9,764 nucleotides of DNA from Porticoccaceae bacterium (GTDB lineage: Bacteria; Pseudomonadota; Gammaproteobacteria; Pseudomonadales; Porticoccaceae): positions 1 through 9,764 of the forward strand of contig JAPKCN010000057.1 of NCBI GenBank assembly GCA_028822945.1, given 5' to 3'. Below, in pieces: positions 1 through 7,408 of this stretch. The notes beneath the pieces were generated by a model that worked only from the letters and a program-made list of their open reading frames with translations, searched no databases and was not told the origin of the DNA. The first letter of the stretch is position 1. The number at the start of each line of letters is the position of its first letter. The translations under genes were made by a program, and so were the position numbers.

Positions 1-851
1 TACTGACCCATACCCTTCACTACGGGAGTGGTGTTTTTGAAGGCGTGCGCGCGTACCACAGCGATGCTCGGGGCACCTGTATCTTTCGCCTTTCCGACCA
101 TACCAAGCGATTGTTCAATTCGGCTAAAATTATGCACATGAGCATACCGTTCACTCAGCAACAGATTAGCGACGCTCACTGCCAGGTGGTGCGCGCCAAC
201 AACCTCAAAGAGGCCTATGTGCGCCCGCTGGTATACTACGGTGCGGAGGGCATGGGGTTGCGCGCTGAGAATCTTCAGGTGCATGTCGGCATCGCGGCTT
301 GGGAATGGCCATCTTACATGGCACCAGAGGCAATGACTCAGGGTCTCAAGGTACGTACGTCATCCTACACTCGCTACCACGTAAACAGCACCATGTGTAA
401 AGCTAAGGCGAGTGGTAACTATTTGAATTCTATGTTGGCATTGCGCGAGGCGTTGGACTCCGGCTGCGAAGAGGCGATCTTAATGGATACTGAGGGATTT
501 GTTGCAGAGGGCAGTGCCGAGAATTTTTTCATGGTTCGCGACGGCGTTATCTATACCCCCGACTTGACCTCCTGTCTTGACGGTATTACCCGCAATACTG
601 TATTCCAATTGGCTGCGGATCATGGCATTGAAGTTCGTGAGAAACGCATTACACGCGATGAAGTCTATATATGTGACGAGGCATTTTTCACCGGAACTGC
701 AGCTGAAGTAATGCCGATCCGGGAGTATGACGGCCGTATTATTGGCAATGGTAAGCGCGGGCCTATTGCGCAGACATTGCAGGCGGCCTACATTGACTTA
801 GTGCGCGACGGTAATTCGGTTCATGCCGACTGGCTGCAACCGGTCAGTTAG
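1..851 (+). CDS. ilvE: Branched-chain amino acid aminotransferase, 5' end cut by the window
   Basis: IlvE is a cytosolic fold-type IV PLP enzyme that transfers the amino group between glutamate and the branched-chain 2-oxo acids, the last step of Leu, Ile and Val synthesis. The reading frame is open from base 3 and begins LTHTLHYGSGVFEGVRAY, which matches E. coli IlvE from about residue 26, so roughly 25 N-terminal residues lie upstream. The GTG at 45 is internal, not the start. The PLP-binding lysine is the K of KASGNYLNS (codon 405-407). Other family blocks follow: EGSAENFFMV, LDGITRNTV and FFTGTAAEVMPI (the GTAAE cofactor-phosphate region). The C-terminus, ADWLQPVS, sits where E. coli IlvE ends, so the 3' end is complete. 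No lesion is seen. D-amino acid aminotransferase and aminodeoxychorismate lyase share the fold, but the HYG/VFEG and GNYLNS blocks favour IlvE. Confidence 0.95.
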   Translation, partial: LTHTLHYGSGVFEGVRAYHSDARGTCIFRLSDHTKRLFNSAKIMHMSIPFTQQQISDAHCQVVRANNLKEAYVRPLVYYGAEGMGLRAENLQVHVGIAAWEWPSYMAPEAMTQGLKVRTSSYTRYHVNSTMCKAKASGNYLNSMLALREALDSGCEEAILMDTEGFVAEGSAENFFMVRDGVIYTPDLTSCLDGITRNTVFQLAADHGIEVREKRITRDEVYICDEAFFTGTAAEVMPIREYDGRIIGNGKRGPIAQTLQAAYIDLVRDGNSVHADWLQPVS

Positions 852-862
852 ACAAAGATGGT

Positions 863-877
863 GGCGTTTACAACGCC
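863..877. repeat. Short inverted repeat just after ilvE
   Basis: GGCGTT (863-868) and AACGCC (872-877) form a perfect 6-bp stem with a 3-base loop, beginning 11 bases after the ilvE stop. No T-run follows, so it is not a standard intrinsic terminator. It could still stabilise the 3' end of the ilvE message or assist Rho-dependent termination. A stem this short can arise by chance. The rest of 852-992 holds no recognisable gene. Confidence 0.3.
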
Positions 878-992
878 CTCCGACAGATTAAATTTCATGC
901 GGTATAGCGAATATCAATTTGCCTTGTTGGAAAACCTGCTTGCAGCAAAACAATATAAACGTAGAGATTTTTGCGTCAACTGGCGTCGGCTA

Positions 993-3011
993 ATGAAAAT
1001 CTCCCCTAATCTTAGAAGCTGTTTTTTGTTGATTGTGGTCATGCTTAGTCGGGGTATACCGATTTCAGCTGATGAAGGAATGTGGCGGCTGCAGTAGTTG
1101 TTAGAACTGCAGGATCAGTTAACCGCGAAGGGCCTACAAATACCCACTGAGACTATTTCACAACTGATGGCGTTTCCGCTGGATGTTTTAATTTGTCTCG
1201 GCTGATGCACGGCATCTTTTGTCTCACCCAAAGGCCTCATTGTTACTAACTACCACTGCGCTTATGGCAGTATTCAGCACAACAGCAGCGCTGAAAATCA
1301 CCTTATAGAAAAAGGTTTCTTGGCTAACACCATTGAGGGTGAATTGCTGACAGTACCGGGGTCTAGGGTCTATGTGGCCGAATCCTTTGATGAGGTCACA
1401 GCGCAGATTAATGCAGATTTGGCTACTGATCTCGGGCCACTAGAGCGTTATCAAGCCATCGAGGCAAAATAAAAGGCGCTAGTGTCTAAGTGCTAAAACG
1501 TTTCTCGTTATCGCTGCGAGATCTATAGTTTTCACGTTGGGTTAGAGTATTATTTGATCAAGCAGTTGGCTATTAGAGATGTTCGATTGGTATATGCGCC
1601 GCCGTCAAGCATAGGCATGTTTGGCGGTGATACGGATAATTTGATGTGGCCGCGCCATACTGGCGACTTTGCATTCTACCACGCCTACGTCGGTGCCGAC
1701 GGTAAACCGACCGACTACAGTTCGGACAATCTGCCATTTGACCCTAAAAATTATCTAAGCGTATCGGCAAAAGGTGCGGACGATGGCGACTTTGTCATGG
1801 TTGCAGGTTATCTGGGACGAACCAATCGCTATCGTATCGCAGACGAAGTCGAGAATGTCTTTACCTGAAGTTATCCGATTGCAAAGCGCTATCGGGAGGA
1901 GACTATTCGTGCTATCGAGGATGCCGCACCGTCCGGTAGCGAGGCGTGCATAAAGTATGCCAGTGCCGTCGCGGGACTTGCGAATTACGCGAAAAACTGT
2001 GGCTCTATGATAGCGAGTTTTAATAAGGGTTATATGTTGGCAAAAAAACGCCAACAAGAGAGCGATTTGCTGCGCTGGATTGACGCCGACCAAGATCGTA
2101 GAAAACAATTTTCTGCAACTCTTTAAAAGCTACAATTACTGGTCGCACGCCAGCAGGAGCATCAACAGCGAGCTCTTCTAACGGCTTATATCGGGCGCAA
2201 TGCAATGCTTTCATCGGCGCCATAAAGCGCATAAGTGGTCGTTATGACGGATCGGTCGACGCGCAGGTGATGATTCATTTTATGCCCCAATACATGTCCC
2301 TTGATCCGTCTGAGCGAATTCCAGCGATCGATAGTTTCTTCTCGATAAAGGAGAATTTCAATGCCGATCAGATCGCCGCCAAAATTTATGCAATGCACGC
2401 CGAAACGCAATTGGACGTTGAGCAGATGCGGCTCGGTTGGATGCATCGATCGGTCGAAGAATTCTCTCTTAGCGAGGATCCGTTTATTCGTTTGGCGGTT
2501 GCACTATATGCGTACGACGATTGCTTTTTACTGGGATCTGCGTAAACCTATTTATGCCGGTGCTAATGGCTCCCTGCGGGTTAGTTTTGGCAATGTTCAG
2601 GGCTACTCTCCTCAGGACGGGTTATCGGCGGCACCCTTCACCAGTTTGTCGGGTCTAGCCGCTAAGTATATTCCGGAGGATGACGAGTTTGACCTACCCG
2701 AAAACTTGCTTAGTGCGATTACAAAACGCCAGCGTGAAAGTGCGCGCCGAGACGTTTCCTTAGCGGTGCCGGTGAACTTTTTGGCAACGCTCGACAGCAC
2801 CGGCGGTAACTCTGGTTCTCCGGCCATAAACGATAAAGCGCAACTGGTGGGACTGCTGTTCGACGGCGTCTATGAAAGTATTATTGGCGATTGGGACTAT
2901 GATCGAGGGTTAAATAGGTCTATTCAAGTGGATACCCGCTATATGCTATGGGTCATGGAGCATGTGGATGGCGCTGACAGTTTACTCGCTGAGATGGATG
3001 TCATGCGTTGA
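993..3011 (+). pseudogene. Decayed S46-family dipeptidyl-peptidase (DPP7-like) gene
   Basis: S46 peptidases are exported serine dipeptidyl-peptidases that remove dipeptides from peptide N-termini in the periplasm. The relic starts at ATG 993 with a signal peptide (MKISPNLRS, a hydrophobic stretch, then ISA before DEGMW, the usual mature start). The rest follows in family order. Catalytic His lies in CTASFVSPKGLIVTNYHC (CAC 1254-1256), catalytic Asp in FGGDTDNLMWPRHTGDF (about 1620-1670), and nucleophile Ser in GGNSGSP (TCT 2811-2813). The tail is VDTRYMLWVMEHVDGADSLL. Eighteen residues after the Ser is Gly (LLFDG), as in DPP7 rather than the Arg of DPP11. The main frame is broken by TAG 1095, TGA 1203, TAA 1470, TAA 1494, TGA 1866 and TAA 2124. 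It then shifts frame near 2200-2225 and again near 2510-2545. The second shift coincides with loss of roughly 30-40 residues before KPIYAGANG, judged from memory of the family. No functional protein is expected. Confidence 0.93.
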
Positions 3012-3326
3012 TCTGAAAACTCGCTACGCTTAGCGGTATGCTTCACATGCCGCAAATCGATGAGTGATTCGACTACCCAGCCGAGGACTGCTCGGCTGAA
3101 TACTCATACTGCGACTAAAATCGATCTAGCTATCTTTTTAGGCTATTCGCATGAGTACTTAAGAATATCCATAAATGGTGACACGTTGCCTCAAAGATCG
3201 CAGACTTGCGCGGCTTTTTTTTATAGTTCCAGCGGTGGTAGGTAGATTAGCGAGTATGGCGCTGTTAGTGTTGTTATGGATTTCAAATACCTCGCGTTAA
3301 GGTAGTATGTCGGTTATCGAGCGGAA
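3012..3326. other. Gene-free spacer between the S46 relic and waaA
   Basis: I see no convincing gene in these 315 bases. The longest open stretch (3060-3245) encodes a protein of low complexity with no family resemblance. The spacer contains a strong short hairpin at 3078-3098 and a small one at about 3023-3036 (CGCTA, loop CGCT, TAGCG). It also has a run of eight T at 3215-3222, preceded by a GC-rich patch but no good adjacent stem. Near waaA there is AAGG (3299-3302) ahead of an ATG at 3307 that is out of frame with waaA. The waaA promoter must lie here or further upstream, but no convincing -35/-10 pair was found. Confidence 0.6.
3078..3098. repeat. Perfect 8-bp hairpin downstream of the S46 relic
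   Basis: CAGCCGAG (3078-3085) and CTCGGCTG (3091-3098) are exact reverse complements around a 5-base loop, giving a GC-rich stem 66 bases after the relic's last codon. It has the stem of an intrinsic terminator, but the following bases (AATACTCAT) are not a T-run. It may be the worn terminator of the dead peptidase gene; that role is inferred from position only. Confidence 0.45.
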
Positions 3327-4646
3327 TTGGCTCGCAACTTGGATTTTGTGGTGTCTCTCGCTCGCATTGCATACAGTGCTCTATGTTATTTTTTTACGCC
3401 GTTAATTATATGGCGGCTGTTGTGGCGCTCCTTTAAAGCGCCCGCTTACGCCAAGCGTTGGGGAGAGCGTTGGGGATACATAGACCGACAACCTTCTGAA
3501 GCCGCGCTTATTTGGTTGCACGCGGTGTCGGTGGGAGAAAGTTTAGCGGCCATGCCGCTGGTTGCAGCACTGCGAGTGCGCTACCCAAACGCGCGCATTT
3601 TCATTACCTGTATGACGCCTACTGGATCACAGCGTATAAGTGCGGCAATCGGAGACGATCTTTCAATTGGGCACAGTTACGCACCCTATGACAGCCCCAC
3701 TGCTGTGGCAAGATTTTTGCGTCGCGCGCAGCCAAAACTGTTGATTATTATGGAGACTGAACTGTGGCCCAATACCATTGCCGCCTGCTATGCGCAGCAG
3801 ATTCCGGTGATGCTAGCGAATGCGCGGCTGTCATCTAAATCAGCACGTGGCTATCAGCGGTTGCCAATGTTGTGTCGCCCTATGTTCACTCAACTGTCCG
3901 GCGTTGCCGCCCAAACCGAAGACGATGCGGCACGTTTTTTAGCGCTGGGAACGCGCCCAACTGCACTTCGTGTGACCGGCAATATTAAGTTTGATATGAG
4001 CCTCGGGCTGGATGTAATAGCCCGGGCCCACGAATTAGAGTGTCAGTGGCGGGGGTCAGTCAATCGTCCGGTATGGTTGGCAGCCAGCACCCATGCGGGT
4101 GAAGATCGTATCGTGTTGGCGGCATTTGCGGTCGTCAAGCAGCAGTTTCCAACGTTATTATTAGTGTTGACACCGCGCCATCCCGAGCGTTTTGACAGTG
4201 TTTATAAGGACTGCGCTAATGCCGGTTTTGCGGTACAGCGAATGAGCCAAAGCGAGCCGTCGTTGGCGGCTGTGGATATTGTTGTCGGTGACACTATGGG
4301 CGAATTGTTGGCCTATTACGGTGCCTGTGATATCGCCTTTGTTGGCGGAAGTTTGGTGCCTGTCGGCGGACACAATATGATTGAGCCAGCGGCTTGGGGG
4401 CTACCTATTTTAACTGGGCCTGAGGTGCACAATTTTATCGAGGTAGCGCGCTTGCTGGAACAGGCTGGCGCACTCCGCTACTGCGCTGACGCCACCCAGT
4501 TGGCTGTTGAGACGATCGCGCTGTTGCAGGATAGTGACTGTCGCGAAAGCATGGGTCGTGCGGCACTTATGGTGGCAACCGCCAATCGCGGCGCTCTATC
4601 TCGCCTGCTGCAGAGCCTGACAGAACTGGACATAGAAAGCCTTTAA
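3327..4646 (+). CDS. waaA: 3-deoxy-D-manno-octulosonic acid (Kdo) transferase
   Basis: WaaA (KdtA) is an inner-membrane glycosyltransferase that adds Kdo from CMP-Kdo to the lipid A precursor, the first step of LPS core assembly and usually essential. The 439-residue product is close to E. coli WaaA (425). It begins with a membrane anchor (about residues 12-33), then KAPAYAKRWGERWG (37-50). HAVSVGES (65-72) contains the probable catalytic Glu71. Next come TPTGSQR (97-103), IMETELWPN (141-149), NARLSSKSARGY (165-176), TGNIKFD (217-223), TPRHPER (282-288), GDTMGEL (321-327) and the nucleotide-binding FVGGSLVPVGGHN (338-350). The start is uncertain. TTG 3327 is the first possible codon after an in-frame stop at 3303 but has no good ribosome site. 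GTG 3348 or 3351 would give an N-terminus closer to the family. An ATG with AAGG in front of it (3307) is in another frame. The gene ends 7 bases from convergent tolC. Confidence 0.93.
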   Translation: MARNLDFVVSLARIAYSALCYFFTPLIIWRLLWRSFKAPAYAKRWGERWGYIDRQPSEAALIWLHAVSVGESLAAMPLVAALRVRYPNARIFITCMTPTGSQRISAAIGDDLSIGHSYAPYDSPTAVARFLRRAQPKLLIIMETELWPNTIAACYAQQIPVMLANARLSSKSARGYQRLPMLCRPMFTQLSGVAAQTEDDAARFLALGTRPTALRVTGNIKFDMSLGLDVIARAHELECQWRGSVNRPVWLAASTHAGEDRIVLAAFAVVKQQFPTLLLVLTPRHPERFDSVYKDCANAGFAVQRMSQSEPSLAAVDIVVGDTMGELLAYYGACDIAFVGGSLVPVGGHNMIEPAAWGLPILTGPEVHNFIEVARLLEQAGALRYCADATQLAVETIALLQDSDCRESMGRAALMVATANRGALSRLLQSLTELDIESL

Positions 4647-4653
4647 TCAGCAC

Positions 4654-6114
4654 TCACAAATTGCCTATTTCAACGCTGCGTTGCACCACCATTTGCGGTT
4701 GTAACCAGGCGCTGAGTTGGTAAATATCCTCCGGCGATAACTGCCCAGCGACCTGCTTTAGACGCATCATCGACAGGATGTAGTCATAGCGCGTGTTGGC
4801 GAAGTTGCGCCGGGCACGATACAACGTTTGTTGTGCAACCAGAACATCGACAATATTGCGGGTGCCCACTTCATAGCCCGCCTGAGTGGCTTTGAGTGCA
4901 CTCTGTGCAGAAACGATCGATTGTTTGCGTGCTGAAACACGCGCAGAATTAGTCATCACGCGCTGGTGGGCGGAGCGCGCCGTCTGCACTGTATTTCGCC
5001 TTGCGGCTATATAGTTTTGCTGTGCAGAGTCCGCGCGGTGCGCCGACTGACGGCGTTGCGAGTGCAGTAGCCCGCCGGAATAGATTGGCATGCTTAGATT
5101 GAGCTGTATCGAAGAGCCATCAGTTTGGCGGTTAATATCCCGAGACGACGCCTCTAAAGAATTGTCAGAAAGTCCTGGGATTTTGACGCCACTAATACCA
5201 TTTTGGGTTCCTTCACTATCATTTTTGTCGTAGCCCATCGACAGACTCAATTTTGGAAGGTGCTGGTACTTTTGTGCCTTGGCATTATTTTGTGCAGCCT
5301 GCTTGGCGAGCATGGCAACTTTTAATTGGAAGTTATTATTGAGCGCAAAGTCGACCCATGCCTCGCTCTCGACAGGTTCTGGCGCGGGGGCTAAAAACTG
5401 CTCCCCTAGACCCGCGAGTATCTGATGTCGGCGGCCAGTCAGCACCTGAAGTTCTTCAAAGGCGATCCGCAATGCGCCGCGCGACTCCAGGCTATTGACT
5501 GCGGCTTCATCAAATACTGCTCGTGCCTCGTGGACATCGGTAATCGGCACCAAGCCGACCTCGTAGCGCTCGCGCGTCTGCTCGAGCTGCCGTTGGATGG
5601 CGCGCTGTTCGGCATCGCGGGTTTCAGTGTTGTCAAAGGCGCGCAATATGTTGAAGTACGCTTCGCTAACACGCAAAATAAGATTTTGTTGGTCGGAGCC
5701 AAACTGTGCTTTGGCGCTGGCCGTCAGATCTTTACCTCGCTGAAACGTATACCAAGCGGGCAGGTCAAACAGCGCTTGCGATAGATTTATACCGTAGCGT
5801 TTAGTATCGGTTTTAGTCTTGTTGTCCTGCACGAAAAACGAATCTAGATCACGCATCTCGCTGGTGCTGTCGGTGTAGCTTGTGTTCGCCGTGATTCTCG
5901 GTAATAGCCTGGCGCGGGTTTGATTTCGCACCTCGGAATCGGCTCTGTAGGAGGCGCGTGCCGCGGCGATAACCGGATCTTGAGCCATGGCTATTTCGTA
6001 AATTGCCTTTAAGCTTTCCGCGGCGCTCTGGGCTGAGACCGAAGCCATTACAAAGAACGCCCAAATGAGGAGGGCAAGTTGTGCTATGCGCTGTGTATAT
6101 CTAAAAGATTTCAT
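4654..6114 (-). CDS. tolC: TolC-family outer-membrane efflux channel
   Basis: TolC proteins are trimeric outer-membrane channel-tunnels that join RND, MFS or ABC pumps and type I secretion systems to the outside. The 486-residue product is near E. coli TolC in length. Residues 1-28 form a Sec signal peptide (basic start, hydrophobic LALLIWAFFVMA, cleavage after ASVSA). There is no lipobox cysteine, so it is TolC-like rather than an OprM/NodT lipoprotein. The two internal repeats are visible: the first carries RERYEVGLVPITDVHEA (181-197) and the second TQAGYEVGTRNIVDVL (410-425). LFDLPAWYTF (115-124) and SMPIYSGGLL (341-350) look like beta-barrel and adjoining segments. No pump or adaptor gene is adjacent, so its partners are encoded elsewhere. 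The start at 6114 is supported by the signal peptide. An AAGGA at 6127-6131 is the likely ribosome site, with a long 12-base spacing. It is divergent from nudF, as in E. coli. Confidence 0.93.
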   Translation of the reverse strand: MKSFRYTQRIAQLALLIWAFFVMASVSAQSAAESLKAIYEIAMAQDPVIAAARASYRADSEVRNQTRARLLPRITANTSYTDSTSEMRDLDSFFVQDNKTKTDTKRYGINLSQALFDLPAWYTFQRGKDLTASAKAQFGSDQQNLILRVSEAYFNILRAFDNTETRDAEQRAIQRQLEQTRERYEVGLVPITDVHEARAVFDEAAVNSLESRGALRIAFEELQVLTGRRHQILAGLGEQFLAPAPEPVESEAWVDFALNNNFQLKVAMLAKQAAQNNAKAQKYQHLPKLSLSMGYDKNDSEGTQNGISGVKIPGLSDNSLEASSRDINRQTDGSSIQLNLSMPIYSGGLLHSQRRQSAHRADSAQQNYIAARRNTVQTARSAHQRVMTNSARVSARKQSIVSAQSALKATQAGYEVGTRNIVDVLVAQQTLYRARRNFANTRYDYILSMMRLKQVAGQLSPEDIYQLSAWLQPQMVVQRSVEIGNL

Positions 6115-6138
6115 ACGCTTGTTGGATCCTTACAGCTA

Positions 6139-6164
6139 TAAACTATTGACGTTTGGATAGTTTA
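6139..6164. promoter_or_regulatory. Inverted repeat in the tolC/nudF divergent region, possible operator
   Basis: TAAACTAT (6139-6146) and ATAGTTTA (6157-6164) are perfect 8-bp inverted arms with a 10-base spacer, centred about 37 bases upstream of the tolC start codon. The arm spacing gives half-site centres 18 bp apart, compatible with a dimeric regulator reading nearly two helical turns. The alternative is a leader hairpin in the tolC message. AT-rich arms make chance occurrence possible. No regulator gene is nearby, and I could not place a confident -35/-10 pair for either tolC or nudF. Confidence 0.35.
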
Positions 6165-6290
6165 GCAGAATGTTTCTCTGGCATCTCCCGTGCCGCGTAA
6201 GTGAGCGTAAAATAGTTCGATTGAAGTGACTATGCTTAGGCGTTCGAACGATGTTATTGTCTCCTCTAATATGCAACTAGCCGCGACAAC

Positions 6291-6298
6291 GGGGGGGG
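6291..6298 (+). repeat. Run of eight G directly before the nudF start codon
   Basis: Eight consecutive G occupy the bases immediately before ATG 6299. A tract this long is prone to slipped-strand length change and to sequencing error. With the present length, an upstream ATG at 6271 reads out of frame and stops after 22 codons. With one extra G that ATG would join the nudF frame and add about ten residues (MQLAATTGGG). The tract therefore may set which start is used, or may hide a one-base error. Confidence 0.7.
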
Positions 6299-6931
6299 AT
6301 GCGCAGACATACGTTTGGTCGCGACGATGTTGAGATAGAGGCCAGCGAAACCGTCTACCAAGGTTTCTTTAAAATGCTTCGTTACAGTGTCCGCCACCGG
6401 CTATTTAACGGCGGTTGGAGTAGATTGCTTAAGCGTGAATTATTTCAGCGCGGCGATGCGGTGGGTATTTTGATTTTTGACCCAGGCAATAATACCCTGG
6501 GTTTGGTTGAGCAATTTCGTATCGGTGCATTGCAACATGCCCACGGGCCATGGCAGTATGAAGTCGTAGCTGGAATGGTCGAGTCGGGTGCGGCGCCTAG
6601 CGATGTGGCTATGCGCGAGTTGCAGGAGGAGACTGGGCTAGAGATTGATAGTCTGGTGCCGGTGTGCGACTATCTTGTGAGTGCCGGTGGGAGCGACGAA
6701 AAAATGTATTTATACTGCGCGCTGACCGATTTGTCTGGATGCGGCGGTATTTTTGGACTGCCCAGCGAGGCTGAGGACATCTCTTTTCAGGTATGGTCAT
6801 ACGAGCAGGTAGCGGCAGCGTTTGATGCCGGGCAGATGAACAGCGCAGCTATGACGATCAGTTGGCTGTGGTTAGAAAAAAATAGGCCGCAGTTATATAG
6901 GGACTACGTGGCGGCATCCGCGGCATCATGA
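6299..6931 (+). CDS. nudF: ADP-ribose pyrophosphatase (Nudix hydrolase)
   Basis: NudF is a cytosolic Nudix enzyme that splits ADP-ribose into AMP and ribose 5-phosphate, clearing a reactive metabolite. The 210-residue product matches the E. coli protein along its length: TFGRDDVEI near the N-terminus, YQGFFKMLRYSVRHRLFNGG (20-39), then the Nudix box at 92-114 (GMVESG, then RELQEETGL). The metal-binding core REXXEE is intact (R106, E107, E110, E111). The first glutamate of the box consensus (GX5E) is Ala98 here; it is not one of the known metal ligands. SAGGSDE (128-134) and the acidic SEAED (156-160) match the substrate and second metal regions. It is divergent from tolC and followed 30 bases later by yqiB. 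The N-terminus is a few residues shorter than E. coli's, and the start abuts a G-run, so it may be slightly misplaced. Confidence 0.92.
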   Translation: MRRHTFGRDDVEIEASETVYQGFFKMLRYSVRHRLFNGGWSRLLKRELFQRGDAVGILIFDPGNNTLGLVEQFRIGALQHAHGPWQYEVVAGMVESGAAPSDVAMRELQEETGLEIDSLVPVCDYLVSAGGSDEKMYLYCALTDLSGCGGIFGLPSEAEDISFQVWSYEQVAAAFDAGQMNSAAMTISWLWLEKNRPQLYRDYVAASAAS

Positions 6932-6961
6932 TAGTGTTTTTGAGTAAGTTGGGGTTGGCGA

Positions 6962-7408
6962 TTGAGTTTAATTAAAGGGTATAAAAAGTCCCATGATCTG
7001 GCTCTGCTTCACGAGGAGTGCGAGTTAAATTATCGGCGCTTGTTGCGGGTCCTGCTGAAGCCCCGGCAGGTTGACTCGGCGGCTTGGTTGTTCGCCGCCG
7101 AGGGTGCTGAGGGCAGCGTCGAACTGCGCGTCGTCGAGGTCACTCGCTACACTAGCTTGGTGCAAATTTCAGCCGCTCAATCGGGGCCCGTTTGGCTCGA
7201 TGACATCGATATAAAAGTTCGCGTTTACCGCGACGCACAGATGGTTGAAGTGGTCGAATGGAACCGCGATCGTACAATCCCGTGGGTGCTCAGTGAATCG
7301 TCGGCGATGTATGCGCGGGACGAAAAATGGCAATGGAATTTGTTTTTAAGTGAGTTGCTGTCCCATGGTCTGCGTTGTAGTAGTCGTCAGATCAAAGCGT
7401 CCCATTGA
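6962..7408 (+). CDS. yqiB: DUF1249 family protein (YqiB)
   Basis: This is a small cytosolic protein of unknown function, conserved between nudF and cpdA in many gammaproteobacteria. The 148-residue product is close to E. coli YqiB (140). Shared blocks are an N-terminal helix with CELNYRRLLRVL (20-31), VVEVTRYTSLVQIS (57-70), a VRVYRDAQMVEV strand (87-98), and the C-terminal YARDEKWQWNLFLSELLSHG (117-136). The last block corresponds to the RDEK..(I/W)N.FL pattern of YqiB. TTG 6962 is the only usable start after the in-frame TGA at 6941-6943, and the alignment needs residues from here. The GGGG about 8 bases upstream is a possible but poor ribosome site. The gene is likely co-transcribed with nudF. 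Assignment rests on sequence resemblance plus position; no biochemical role can be stated. Confidence 0.85.
   Translation: MSLIKGYKKSHDLALLHEECELNYRRLLRVLLKPRQVDSAAWLFAAEGAEGSVELRVVEVTRYTSLVQISAAQSGPVWLDDIDIKVRVYRDAQMVEVVEWNRDRTIPWVLSESSAMYARDEKWQWNLFLSELLSHGLRCSSRQIKASH

Noticed and set aside
1095..2126. Stop-codon recoding (alternative genetic code or readthrough) in the S46 gene
   Set aside because: All three stop codons interrupt the frame, at positions expecting different residues, and frame changes plus a deletion are also present. The neighbouring genes use normal stops and show no internal ones.
1755..2446. Three minus-strand open frames across the S46 relic
   Set aside because: They overlap the clear S46 homology on the plus strand and show no family features; they are antisense shadows.
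3200..3222. Intrinsic terminator ending in eight T
   Set aside because: Only a 4-bp stem (CGCA/TGCG) was found, separated from the T-run by CGGC. That is too weak to call a terminator.
3060..3245. A 61-codon open frame in the spacer between the S46 relic and waaA
   Set aside because: Its composition is Thr/Ser-rich with no family motif, it has no convincing ribosome site, and its body includes a hairpin and a T8 run. It looks like chance open sequence.
5425..5784. A 119-codon plus-strand frame inside tolC
   Set aside because: It is antisense to the conserved TolC repeat region, with no motif of its own.
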